A program made the translations under genes and the position numbers. A stretch of DNA of 64,000 nt, from contig NC_092240.1 of NCBI RefSeq assembly GCF_036320965.1, positions 15,868,501-15,932,500 on the forward strand, given 5' to 3'. Source of the stretch: Panulirus ornatus. Taxonomy: Eukaryota > Arthropoda > Malacostraca > Decapoda > Palinuridae. Positions 10,434 through 22,991 of this stretch are shown piece by piece; the first letter of the stretch is position 1; every line of letters begins with the position of its first letter. The notes below the pieces were generated by a model. The model saw only the letters and a program-made list of their open reading frames with translations. It was not told the origin of the DNA and searched no databases.

Positions 10434-10436
<3 letters not shown>
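10195..10436 (-). mobile_element. ~230-bp RTE-derived non-autonomous element, copy 3
   Basis: Minus-strand copy with tail, hairpin, CCAAAAGAAGGAACAGAG block, GGGGGGCTGGAAATCC block and CCCACGTATTCCCTGCGTG block. The extreme head is altered (CATATCCGATAGGGG instead of TATCCCTGGGGATAGGGG). (TA)n on both sides. Confidence 0.85.
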
Positions 10437-10482
<46 letters not shown>

Positions 10483-10483
10483 G
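10436..10483. repeat. (TA)n microsatellite
   Basis: TA run separating two minus-strand repeats. Confidence 0.95.
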
Positions 10484-10557
10484 AATAAAGTGCATATGAA
10501 CGCGCACCTTTATAAAACATACAAACCTTCAACAGCCAGGATCGAACCCGGGACCCC

Positions 10558-10562
<5 letters not shown>
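10484..10562 (-). mobile_element. tRNA-related repeat with B box, copy 1
   Basis: On the minus strand: GCACAGGGGTCCCGGGTTCG and then ATCCTGGCTGTTGAAGG, which includes a pol III B-box-like GGTTCGATCC. The rest (TTTGTATGTTTTAT, GCGTTCATATGCAC) matches the plus-strand copy at 61458-61555. No A box is left upstream, so it is a truncated or degenerate tRNA-derived repeat. Flanked by (TA)n on both sides. Confidence 0.6.

Positions 10563-10638
<76 letters not shown>
10563..10638. repeat. (TA)n microsatellite
   Basis: TA run into which the next RTE copy is joined at its truncated 5' end. Confidence 0.95.
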
Positions 10639-10640
<2 letters not shown>

Positions 10641-11578
10641 ATTGGTTCTCAGTGAATGTAGGTTTGCGGCAGGGGTGTGTGATGTCTCCATGGTTGTTTA
10701 ATTTGTTTATGGATGGGGTTGTTAGGGAGGTAAATGCAAGAGTTTTGGAAAGAGGGGCAAGTATGAAGTCTGTTGGGGATGAGAGAGCTTGGGAAGTGAG
10801 CCAGTTATTGTTCGCTGATGATACAGCGCTGGTGGCTGATTCATGTGAGAAACTGCAGAAGCTGGTGACTGAGTTTGGTAAAGTGTGTGAAAGAAGAAAG
10901 TTAAGAGTAAATGTGAATAAGAGCAAGGTTATTAGGTACAGTAGGGTTGAGGGTCAAGTCAACTGGGAGGTAAGTTTGAATGGAGCAAAACTGGAGGAAG
11001 TAAAGTGTTTTAGATATCTGGGAGTGGATCTGGCAGCGGATGGAACCATGGAAGCGGAAGTGGATCATAGGGTGGGGGAGGGGGCGAAAATCCTGGGAGC
11101 CTTGAAGAATGTGTGGAAGTCGAGAACATTATCTCGGAAAGCAAAAATGGGTATGTTTGAAGGAATAGTGGTTCCAACAATGTTGTATGGTTGCGAGGCG
11201 TGGGCTATGGATAGAGTTGTGCGCAGGAGGATGGATGTGCTGGAAATGAGATGTTTGAGGACAATGTGTGGTGTGAGGTGGTTTGATCGAGTAAGTAACG
11301 TAAGGGTAAGTGAGATGTGTGGAAATAAAAAGAGCGTGGTTGAGAGAGCAGAAGAGGATGTTTTGAAATGGTTTAGGCACATGGAGAGAATGAGTGAGGA
11401 AAGATTGACCAAGAGGATATATGTGTCGGAGGTGGAGGGAACGAGAAGTGGGAGACCAAATTGGAGGTGGAAAGATGGAGTGAAAAAGATTTTGTGTGAT
11501 CGGGGCCTGAACATGCAGGAGGGTGAAAGGAGGGCAAGGAATAGAGTGAATTGGATCGATGTGGTATACCGGGGTTGA
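10639..11578 (+). pseudogene. RTE reverse transcriptase, C-terminal ~312 residues, frame intact
   Basis: An uninterrupted frame contains [17 protein letters not shown], the catalytic FADD box, [67 protein letters not shown] and the Arg-rich [11 protein letters not shown] end. Two private changes sit in the conserved tail (KWFRHM for KWFGHM; a 6-base loss in the RRRGRP stretch). The endonuclease and the first RT boxes, including the first catalytic Asp, are absent, so no active enzyme. The computed frame reaches upstream only by reading through (TA)n as Tyr-Ile. Confidence 0.88.
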
Positions 11579-11775
11579 CGTGCTGTCAGTGGATTGAATC
11601 AGGGCATGTGAAGCGTCTGGGGTAAACCATGGAAAGGTGTGTAGGTATGTATATTTGCGTGTGTGGACGTATGTATATACATGTGTATGGGGGTGGGTTG
11701 GGCCATTTCTTTCGTCTGTTTCCTTGCGCTACCTCGCAAACGCGGGAGACAGCGACAAAGCAAAAAAAAAAAAAA

Positions 11776-11776
<1 letters not shown>
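10639..11776 (+). mobile_element. RTE LINE copy 2, young, 5' truncated
   Basis: Begins at the [14 protein letters not shown] region of the RT domain, directly after (TA)n, and continues through the stop (11578), short-form 3' UTR, terminal hairpin (about 11727-11760) and a 15-base A-run, then (TA)n. Very similar to copy 1 and to 57565-58335. Confidence 0.92.
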
Positions 11777-11777
<1 letters not shown>

Positions 11778-11858
<81 letters not shown>

Positions 11859-11871
11859 TGTGTGTGTGTGT
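11778..11871. repeat. (TA)n then (GT)n
   Basis: Tail tract of RTE copy 2, ending in a short GT run. Confidence 0.95.
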
Positions 11872-12789
11872 TCATTCCTGGTAACACATGTTACATTGAA
11901 TATTTATCTCAAATTGTTGCTATGACGTTGTGAACTTCTTAATGACTGAAGAAAAATAGAATACCAAAATGACGTTATCATTCCTCTGAATTATACTATT
12001 TGTTACAAGAAATTCCACATGGAAAGTAAGACTCGGAGTTTTTTTTATTACCATTTGAAAGGATACACTAAAAATTGTAAATACACTGAGTGTTCTAAAT
12101 TGAATGGTACAGTGAATTAGAGCATGGATCATGATACAGTATGATTAATAACCCAGAGATACCGCGCTATCATTGCTTTACTACAGTATTCACAGAATAC
12201 TTGTAGCCTTAGGTGGTCACCGCCAGGATTATTTAAGGGAATCTTATCGTCATGATAGCGAATGTAGCGAGTCTGGGAGCTGTCAAGCTACATAATTCTG
12301 GTGTGCTTTTACATCGGAAAAATGTATATGTTTAAGTTATATCTCAAACTTTTCTCAAGGTATCAGAAGTTTGCTTTCCTTCTTTAGCTTAAGACTGAAC
12401 GCTAAATGAGGATAATATCTATATCTTTATTTTTCGTATTATCATAACAGATTATGACGCGTGAAATGATTTCTCTTACACATTTCTGGCAGGCCAGCAG
12501 GAAATGACGAGTTTAAGTTACAAGAAATTGCCATATCATGGACATTAAGTAAATCTAACATCTGTACAAGATATCAATGCTTCTCTTACAACACTTCCAA
12601 CAAATATAATATATAAGATATCAGCTCCAACATGTGCGTAAAGAATAAGAAGTTTCATTTCACCTGTGTGTATGCGGTGAACCCGCATGTAAGTACGCGG
12701 AGAGTTGGCACAGCCGCTACCCCACGGGGGTACGATGATGTGGCAACGCTGCTGTCTCGTGTGCCGGCAGGGAACGTGTAAAGAAAAAC
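11872..12789. other. Low-copy AT-rich sequence
   Basis: No domain, RNA gene or repeat recognised. Confidence 0.4.
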
Positions 12790-13160
12790 AGTGCACGATC
12801 ACCCCTGCTACGAGGAGAACGTGTCAGTCTTTCCGGTCGGCGCTCTCCTAACGTATTTTCTCTGCGTGTGTGTCGTACTCCTGGAAAGTGACCAGTGTGT
12901 TTTGGTGAATTGTTTTTGAATTTTAGTTGTGTTCCTTAGTTCTGAGCTCGATTTTGGAATTGGATTACATAAAATTAAGGAAGGTTGTAGAGTGTTGAGT
13001 GAGGATGCCCGGAACCTCCCGTGGTAAGATGCGGGTATCCTAGCCAACACTCGCTAGGTCCTCTGCCCTGTGGGCCACCCAGGCTACGTCCGAAACCTAC
13101 AGGCACTACCACGGATCTTCCTCTGTCCTCATACCATTCTTCGTCATTTGATCGGTAAGT
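12790..13160 (+). promoter_or_regulatory. Candidate promoter and first exon (speculative)
   Basis: An arthropod-type initiator TCAGTC (12824-12829) lies in a GC-richer island. Downstream, a short frame ATGCCCGGAACC starts at 13005 and runs into GTAAGA (13024), and a perfect G|GTAAGT donor sits at 13154/13155. No TATA box and no DPE at the expected spacing. This could be a non-coding 5' exon with a donor, but motifs this short occur by chance; no downstream exon was identified. Confidence 0.2.
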
Positions 13161-13979
13161 TTGAGATTTTAGCCTTTGGTTGATCGTGTCGTGGCTTGTC
13201 AAGAGGAAGTTGCAGCGGTAGAGTGTGGGTATGGTGGTGGGTGTGTGTGGAAGGTCGTGTGGTGAAGGTTACGTGTGTTTGCACCTGCGGCCACCTTGCT
13301 GCCGTTGCTGCTGTTGGGACGAGGAAGTCCACACACTACAAACACTCGACGTCGATTGAGGCTTAGCACAGGTTCTTCCCCACGCCCCGGCGCATCTCCA
13401 TAACCGGGCTCCGATGACATGAGGATCTTTTATCTTGAATAGAAGCAAGGGGACATGCTCTTAGAAATACTCTTTTGAATGAAGGATCAGGAAGATAAAT
13501 AAATATCCTTAACCAGTGAATAATTCGCTCTCCAAGGTCAGTTGGTGGACACTGCAGCCGCCCACCAACGACTTCATGACTTGTGCACTTAAGAGGAGCT
13601 TAGACGCTGGCCCGACATTCCTCTGTGACGTGATCCAAAGACCCACCATCTCTGTGCCATTAGTTTGTTCCAGCAGCACGATTGTCTCTGCAGGACAAGC
13701 ATCCCATTGCGGGATAAACCATCCGAATTTATTTCGTTGTCCATGTTGCCGTTGCAAGGTGTTTGTGAAGTTTATTTTGCAAAAATGGAAAAGAAAGCTT
13801 CTACTGATACCTTAATGAGCGCTTGTAACAAAAGAAAAGCTTTTGAGTTTAAAGTTGGTTAAAGGAAACAAATCACTAGTTCAACTTCTTTGATTCTCAG
13901 GAAGCTACTGATTTATGTTAATGTATGAATTGGGAGTAAAAACTTGAAACTTGACTCAGCCATGTACTGATGTGCACCA
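13161..13979. other. Low-copy sequence, GC-moderate
   Basis: Several short open frames on both strands; none carries a recognisable domain. Confidence 0.4.

Positions 13980-14026
<47 letters not shown>
13980..14026. repeat. (CA)n microsatellite
   Basis: Perfect CA run. Confidence 0.95.
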
Positions 14027-14029
<3 letters not shown>

Positions 14030-15327
14030 GCATAATCCACGCAATCCCTAAAATAATTTCCCATTAAACAACTCACAGCTAGGTCAGATACACTCAGTTT
14101 TATATTTCTTGGTGCCTGGAATGATTACATTAGAATTGATGCAAAACACTGAGAAGCATGAACATAACGATACAGAAGTTGCTTCTTTAAGATGCCGATG
14201 TGGTAGTGGACAGTAGTGTAACTGTGTGAGGTTGGTCTCGCTCCTACCACCCATCAACATTATTAGATAAGCTTGACTCAAAATAGAACCTTACTGTTCG
14301 TGCACTTATTAATTCTTGACCAAGTAGAAGGAATGATTTCATTGCCTGTAGCATAGCCAGTGAAAATTCTTAGAAACATATCATTTATAGGATGAGTTTA
14401 TAGCTTTACCTTAAGCAATGACATACTTTGAAAGCCATGACCATTGAGATAAATGAATGGGAATATGGTTTTACGTTATGTTCTGTCCTCTGTGAAATAT
14501 TTATAATGTACGCTGTATATTTTTTTTTTTTTTTGCTAAATAAATAAATCCAAATCCAGAGTTGCCTTATTGTGGAGAGTAGAGCTGACCTGTTGCAGTT
14601 TCAGCCTTTTTTGATTTGGTCAATAAATCTTTATCACAGATTTTTCACTTGACTTTCTGTTGACAACCTCCGTCATAGTCATGCCAGTTAGATTTTAACT
14701 TACTAAGAACGCTTAAGTGTAAGCAATACGATGGAAAAGTGTTGTTAGAAAGTGATCCATCTTCGCTGTTACATTAGAGCTTTTTCTACTGTTCAACGAA
14801 TTTTAGAAACCGCCTCCGGTATCAGTTTACGCACTGTAAGCGTAGTAAGCTTGATACCCGTGAAGTCATTATGATCATAGCCGTCTTTTTGACACGACTG
14901 TTGTTGCCTATTATTTCCGGTGTGATTAGGGTTTTCCTCCAACTGGTTACCAGTAAGTTTGAATGTTGTACCATTTCAGAAGGACTTGATAGGGAAACTG
15001 TAGATTACAAACATGCTGTTTATATTTGTCAAGACTCAAGTAAAGGTAGCAACCGATTGCCAATCTCAGGAGGCAAGTTTTTGAGGAAAATCTCCCTAGT
15101 TGTTATCCAGTTTTATTTCTCTGTTGATATAAAATGTAGCACACCGGATGTACGCTTGGATGAGTCTTGGTGTATTCCACTTCAGTACCCCAGGCGTTGT
15201 CCAAAATGTATGGTTTGATATGGTGTAGGGAGAGTCTATGGAATCACATCATAAGGCTCACAGAATCTAATTTAACGGAACTTACCAACATCCCATATTT
15301 TTGTTGCTGTTATTATGTTTCTTCATT
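14027..15327. other. Low-copy AT-rich sequence
   Basis: Includes a 15-base T run near 14521 and AAATAAATAAAT; nothing coding recognised. The 115-codon frame at 14871-15218 has no recognisable domain. Confidence 0.4.
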
Positions 15328-15357
15328 CTACTACTACTACTACTACTACTACTACTG
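15328..15357. repeat. (CTA)n trinucleotide repeat
   Basis: Perfect CTA/ACT run with imperfect copies to about 15398. Confidence 0.9.
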
Positions 15358-15799
15358 ATACTCCTATTGTTAATACTACTACCACTACTCCTACTAAGGT
15401 TTTCTTTTTAGTTTTTATGTTATTACATTTTTCCGTTACCTAATAGCACATCTTGCCTGCATTCTTGGCCCAAGCATTATTTGGCTTTATTTCTATGAAG
15501 AAATTTACAGTGAAAAGGAACCACGCATCTCATAGTTTATGACGGAGTGTCTCCAACCAGGTTGACTTTACCCATCGCACTCGTATGAAGTATTGGTGAA
15601 TATGGATGTTGCGGATTTATGATTTATCATTGGCAGATATGTAGAACCAAAGGCAGTATCGAATTATTGTACGACACCGTGCGTGATAATACAAATAGTT
15701 CACTAGGTTTGATGGTTTTTTGAAGAATATGAGGTCAAGATTCGCCGTAGTTCCTATCACCGTATTGACAAAAGTAGAAATTCCTTCGAGAAAAGCCAT

Positions 15800-17475
15800 A
15801 GCTTACCTAGCAAGGAATAGAATACCTGTCGCATGATCTGAAAGACATGGATGGTAAACTTGAAAAAAAAATCATACGAGACCTCAAAAAAGAAAAAGAT
15901 AAGATTTTTATGATGCAAAGGTCAGAACGACTTGTTCCGTTATCCCTGGAAGAATAGAGGAGTACATTTACACGTTGTGACGATGTGAATGAGATACTAA
16001 AAACACCAACGAATCTGTTCAATGAACCAGAAATTTGATAAACGAAACAACCGACTTTTTCCTAGACAAATCTTGCGTTTGACACAGATCAACACGCCGC
16101 AGGCTTTCGAGAGGGCCATTAAGAAAATTCTCATGCACTCTGCTCCTGGAATAGTCCCCATAAACTCATGTCGTTATAAAGAAGTTAAAACCCACTTGCA
16201 TAAGCTCTCGACATCTGGACAAAAAAGTTTGGACTTTGGGATTATCCCTGAGAGCATGGAATTATCACATCGCCCCACTCCAGAAAGGAAGAAGCAAGAC
16301 AGCCCATTGATTTGCGCTGACGCTACATAGCTATTATTAATGCTTTCGAGAGAATCCTGATATATAAGGTGACTAAGGAACCAATAAACCTTCATAATTC
16401 AGAACATGGAAGATTTGTTTCCCGCTTGCTTGCTGATGTGATAAAAACATGAAGTAAAAGCCTTTGGTGACCGTGACCATAACGTTGTAACAAAATGCCT
16501 AAACGAGAATATCCTGAAACATGGGAGATGAGTGTACAGCTTATTGACAAATATCACAACACGTTGTAAATCAGGCTGTTTTCCCTAAGGAACTGAACTC
16601 ATCCCTTCTGTACTTCTCATTTCTCTCTTCTCATAAATTGCGGTTTCATATCCTTTATAGGTTATTCATAGAATAAGTTCACTCTGCCATTTCCCGAGTT
16701 AGCGAGGAAGCAATAAGAACAGAGGTCTGAGCCTTTGAGGGAGTATCCTCACTTGGCCCCCTTCTCTGTTCCTCTTTTGGAAAATAAAGAAAAAAAAACG
16801 AGAGCGAAGGATTTCCAGCCCCCCGCTCCCTCCCCTTTTAGTCGCCTTCTACAACACGCAGGGGAAACGTGGGAAGCAATCTTTCTCCCCTATCCCCAGG
16901 GATAACCAGAATAAGTACGGTATGGAAATTACATCGTGAAGACTCCTGATAAACTACAAACAAAGTCCTCCGCTTGGACACCGGAAAAATGTTTTCCGAT
17001 GAGGAAGTTCAACTCCCGGTGTGAGGAATAGAAAGAAATAATTCAGAACAGTCCCCATCACCGCTGTAAAGGATCTGAAATGGGCGCAACTGAAATCTTA
17101 AAGAGTCTGTACATTCTGGAAAACAGATGGGAAAGCCCTGAAAACTGTTTTTTATTTTTTTTTTCAACCTACACTCGTAAATGGATCCGTATTGGCACGA
17201 CAAAAATGGAAGACTGGAAAATGTTACCTCTGACATCAAAAGGGACAATAAGCACAGCACAAGAAAGCACAGTAATAGCCAAGGCACATTATTGTACAAT
17301 ACAGTGCTTGCACCCATCTAGAGATATAAGAGGAACTATCAGAAGGCCCATGATAATTGTTATGAAGTTCACTGGGCTAACTAGGTTGTGGTGGTTATGT
17401 GCGCCTGCGGGCTGCGGCCTATAACAACAGCCTGGACTCGCCTGAGCTATGGGGTTAGAAGACCGAAGCCGTCAG
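15800..17475 (+). pseudogene. CR1/L2-like LINE ORF2, decayed, split by a nested insertion
   Basis: Broken plus-strand frames keep the order of a CR1/L2/Jockey-group reverse transcriptase. About 16200-16330 has the pre-RT and RT entry region (IPESMELSHRPTPERKK..PL, like IPEALK.ShitPihKgg...P.nYRPV). About 16480-16600 has a KCLNENILKHG..-like segment followed by a YSLLTNITTRCKSG-like segment. After the nested 230-bp element, 17080-17270 has LKSLYILENRWE and RIGTTKMEDWKMLPLTSKG. The end at 17360-17425 has the CAPAGCG-like 3' coda. Multiple stops and frameshifts. The same order is seen in the copy at 39178-40740, which supports the reading. Confidence 0.65.
16679..16907 (-). mobile_element. ~230-bp RTE-derived element, copy 4, with target-site duplication
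   Basis: Clean minus-strand insertion of 229 bp: starts GGTTATCCCTGGGGATAGGG, ends CTCGGGAAATGGCAGAGTGA. It is bounded by an identical 9-base direct repeat AGAATAAGT at 16670-16678 and 16908-16916. There is no poly-A or (TA)n tail here and no TA tract at the site. This is the best definition of the element's ends in the window, and it sits inside an older CR1-like LINE. Confidence 0.9.
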
Positions 17476-18761
17476 ATATAAAGATGGAACGATATGATAC
17501 GGGAATACAAATTGAAAATGGGGATAGGTTAGGGGGACGTAAATAGAATTCCAGAGGAAATTCATAACAGTAAATTCATATTAATGAACTTTCGGTTCAG
17601 AAAAAAATGGATAGGAAACATATTTTGGGAAACTCTTTTAGATAAATGGAACTATTCAAGTGGGAAATTGCAAGCATAATCCTTGGTACATACATGATTA
17701 ATGATAGCTGTGTAAAAGACGCGCTGCCTCGCAAGGTCCTACTTGTAGGCCTCTTGCAGTTTTCTGTATATTTACGTTACAGTCGTGTGTAGTCGTCAGT
17801 ACTGTACTGTTGCCTGAACCAGACTTTCTGTTGGGAACAGGAGTTGACATGAAGATGCGCACCATAATGTAAGTCTGGAATTGTCATAAATCGCCACAAT
17901 TAAGTGGGTCCTAGAGTATGAATAGTGCTTTTTGGATTTAGGGAAAGGGTAACTGCGGCTGGCTCATGGGTGAGGGAAGAAATGCAAATTCATTGATTGG
18001 GTGGAAAAAAAAGGCCACCCCAACCTCTTTGAGTTCTGGAAACGCTGCATCAAAGGTTGGCTGCTTATTCACTTAGGTGTTGTATGTTACGTCAACAACA
18101 TTTGCAATGTTTGGACTCCTGCTGTGTCATTTTCCGAGTCATCACCTCGCCGCTGCTGTGTTACACTTACTGCAACCGAAAGCTATTTGTGCAGAGACCA
18201 CTGAGGTTAAGGTGGCATTACGTACGACCGAGGGTTTCGTTGGGCCAGGCTTGCGTCTGCGCGTCGCTTTCTTTTTCTACACCAGCGAAATAGATTCGTT
18301 GGCGCATCAGTTAATCGAGGTTGTGCTGTGTTTATTCGATGATCGAACGCGATGATCGGCGGCTGTATATCTTTAAGGAAAAATAAAAGAGGTTTAAGGT
18401 AACTTTTGGTAATTTCGTGTTAGATATTGAAAACATGATGTTCTTTTTGAAATTGATTTGGCTAAAATCTTGATCTATATGTGATGGCCAGGCGGCATCC
18501 ACGTGAAACACATATAATAATAGTATTTTGCCAGCGAACTCCAGCAGTTTAGCTTATCAAAGATGATAATGAATAATTAAGATGTAAGAAGATGAGAGCT
18601 TTCACGAGCTACCTTTGATCTTTCGCAGGTAAACAATTTCAGATTTACACTGAATTAAGACACCAAGGTGATTTTTTATTTGTCAATATTCATTGGTTTG
18701 GCGTATGCAAGTGTAATTTCATAGTTTCGCATTTTTTATATGGTTTGTTTATTGGAATTAT

Positions 18762-18763
<2 letters not shown>
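17476..18763. other. Low-copy sequence
   Basis: No recognisable gene. Short frames between 18001 and 18355 overlap in three frames and lack domains. Confidence 0.4.

Positions 18764-18841
<78 letters not shown>
18764..18841. repeat. (TA)n microsatellite, no element attached
   Basis: Perfect TA run; neither flank resembles the RTE or its 230-bp relative. Confidence 0.95.
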
Positions 18842-18844
<3 letters not shown>

Positions 18845-19146
18845 ATCTTTGCTCTCTTTTCTATTACAATTTGAAGACCAAAGATGGTTTGTTAACTGCA
18901 AATTGTCAGAGACCGCAATTATCACTTAATACTGCCATAGAACTAGGACACTGAACTCTAATGGCACTACATTACTCATTCGTTACTACCTCAATCACCA
19001 CTTCAAGGTTAAATTTTGCATCTTAATCACTCGCTACCTACCCACATTCAGCACATAGAGCTATTGCAAAACCCACTAAGCTCCAGGCTTGATATTTCGA
19101 CTCTTAATACACTCATCTCAGTTGCCGCACACTCCTTAAGCTTGTT

Positions 19147-19470
19147 TCATAACTGGCACCCACCTTATACACACTTCTTAACTGGCACCTGCCTTATACA
19201 CTCACTTCATAACTGGCACCCACCTCATACATTCACTTCATAATTGGCACCCACCGTATGCACTCAGCTCATAACTTCCCCACGCCCCATGCTCTCAACT
19301 TATAAGTGCTGTTCCCGTACACTCTACACATACCTACCGCCACCCCATACACAGCTTATAACTGACACACACCCTGTGCACTCAGCACTACTCATATCCT
19401 TTACATGCAGTACATAATTGCCAAACTCCATACACTCCACACATAACTGTTGCTGACACTTGCACTTAAC
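19147..19470. repeat. Degenerate ~32-bp minisatellite
   Basis: Phrases CATAACTGGCACCCACC and TATACACTCACTT recur about every 31-34 bases, most clearly at 19147-19270, decaying to 19470. Confidence 0.7.
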
Positions 19471-20510
19471 ACATTACCACCACGCAACCCATGTATGTAC
19501 TTGTTGGATATGTTAGTTTGTAATGGTCATTGGTGTTTCAACCATAATCTCTAACATTTTTGTCAGACGTATTCGCAAATATCGAACATCATTTGTCTCT
19601 GCTTCAAAGCTCACACACACGACTCGTTTCTGCCAGGCGGTCCACTCACACAGCACTCGCTTACATGTTGCCCACACACTCAACGCTCGTTATTATTACA
19701 CAGTCCCTACACTCAACTCAGTCACTAACACCACACAACCCACGCGATTACCACCCGCTACTACAACTCAACTTGCGTTAGTCACTATTTCCATATGCCC
19801 CACGCACTCATTCTCTTGGACCACAACCCATACTTAGAACTCACTACCAGGCAACTCCTATTCTCTATCATTACCAGATACTCGTCACTCGCCTGTAATA
19901 CAACTGCCTTACTTAACACTTCAGCCCATGCCACAGCAGTTTACAGGCAAAACATTATTTTAAACCATGTCCATAGGCTTTAAACATTAGCTTTTATTCT
20001 GGCAACCCATCGATTTAAAACCCTTATGTATCCTACAGATACATTTACTCGAAACTCGAGTCAGCTCTACCTAGCTGTCGCTTCGACAACATAAACCCAC
20101 ACACTGAAAGCTTCAGTCCAGCCCACGTACTCTACTCGCTTCTACCACATTACTCCACATATGTTTGAGTCGATTTCGCCACATCAACCCCTACAATTAG
20201 CATACGCTTCTGCCACACCATCGCACACATTCACCGCCTACCACCAGTTCGTTGCACCAGCCCATAGAATTATCACGTCTGTTTAAATGCACATTCTTCA
20301 GCATTCGCTTTTACCACACATGACCTTCACCCTGCACTCGATTTTATCACACCAACCTGTACACTTAACACCTGCTTAAACTACTCTAACCTGTACACTT
20401 AACAATCCCTTTTCCATACTTCACACAAAGCTAGTTCTTCTGTAACACTCTACACATTAAGCACTCGCTTGTTTTACCCCACTTAACATCCGCTGAGAAA
20501 CTATCGCACG
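19471..20510. other. CA-rich low-complexity-leaning sequence
   Basis: Pyrimidine/A-rich DNA rich in CACAC, CACTC and CCAC words, perhaps the eroded continuation of the minisatellite upstream. No coding feature. Confidence 0.4.
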
Positions 20511-20720
20511 AAGAGTGAGGTGTTAAAGTGTGACCCTAGGGTGACTAGTGTAACAGTTCTATGGAACTTCGGGATAATACTCATCCTAACGCTAAATACC
20601 ACGAGTGAGGTGTATTTTGAGCCTAGGATGGCTAGTGAAACTGTTTCTTGGCCACAGAAAATAAAACTCTAGTCATCCTCACACTAAGTACCATGAGTCA
20701 GGTTTTGTAGTGTTGTAATG
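20511..20720. repeat. Imperfect tandem repeat, ~100-bp unit
   Basis: Three partial copies of ACTCATCCT..CTAA..TACCA(C/T)GAGT.AGGT and GTG...CCTAGG(G/A)TG(A/G)CTAGTG.AAC. Divergence is high. Confidence 0.6.
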
Positions 20721-21196
20721 TGACCGTTCCTTTAGGTTAACCATCTTGTTGCCTTCGCCCCAGCATTCGAAGTATTCCTGCTGTTGTCTGTATTCTAGGA
20801 GAACTACGAAAAAGTGTCATCGCAAATACATTTTACTTACCTAATGTGAAACTTAAAGGTATTCTCACATACTGCATTAATTCAGGTGATGGTTATTATT
20901 TTTTAGGCACTGTGGGTGTGCAAGAGCTCAAAAAGAAGAAAAAGGATAGCGATTTTTGTATTTGAAAAGGTGCTGCCTTTTTTTTACTTGTCTGCATTTT
21001 TGTGGTTTCATGGAGGATGTGATTCTCATAAAGGAATTTGGGTTCTGACGGGGGAAGGGGAGGGGGACTTTGTAGTCGGAACAGGAATTCTGTGTTTAAG
21101 AGTAAGCGGCAGTGATGTAGTCTGCTGGTGTAAAACTCTCATTAGCGATGGACTTTACGATGGGTAGGTTATAATGGTCGAACTGATTGTCTCTTT

Positions 21197-21201
<5 letters not shown>
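20721..21201. other. Low-copy sequence
   Basis: Nothing recognised. Confidence 0.4.

Positions 21202-21229
<28 letters not shown>
21202..21229. repeat. (GT)n microsatellite
   Basis: GT run of about 28 bases. Confidence 0.9.
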
Positions 21230-21230
<1 letters not shown>

Positions 21231-21529
21231 GTTTGATTTATTGAGTTGTAGTGTTTAGGGACTACCTTATTTGTGGTAATGGATGTCGTAGCAATTATGA
21301 GGAGTGAGACTCGGTTAACTCTGTCACTATAGTTGTAAGGAGGGCAGGGGTAGTGTTGGTGATGATGGTGTCGTCGCCCGAGACGACTCTTGAATCAGTT
21401 TGTGGATGATACGTCTCCCGATGACGGATCCTAAGCCCAGATCTTCAAGTCTGGAAAAGGATTTTGTAAGAGTGATTATTGAATATGGTGCTTAACGCTT
21501 GGTTATGCATATTTGATGTAAACATAGCC

Positions 21530-21725
21530 CAAGACTAGTCAACACAGTTGCCTGCAATCATAAGGAACACCATGGGATGCGCAGTAGAGAAGTGTGAGTG
21601 TGCTATGGGCAATTATTTACAAATTGTGCCAGACAAGCCAGGTTGTGGAGTCTACGTGGGCATATGGGCCGCCGCTTGCAACAGCTTGGTCGACTGACGA
21701 CCCAGCCCAGGCTGTGGGGGGTTAG
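21530..21725 (+). pseudogene. CR1/L2-like LINE ORF2 extreme C-terminus
   Basis: Plus-strand frames read IIRNTMGCAVEKCE, then NYLQIVPDKPGCG and AAACNSLVD. This matches the C-terminal signature of the same LINE group as 39178-40740 (IIRNTTGCTVKFKG.L.KYL..APDQ). Only the last ~60 codons remain. Confidence 0.65.

Positions 21726-22933
<1,208 letters not shown>

Positions 22934-22988
<55 letters not shown>
22934..22988. repeat. (TA)n microsatellite, no element attached
   Basis: Perfect TA run without adjacent mobile element. Confidence 0.95.
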
Positions 22989-22991
<3 letters not shown>

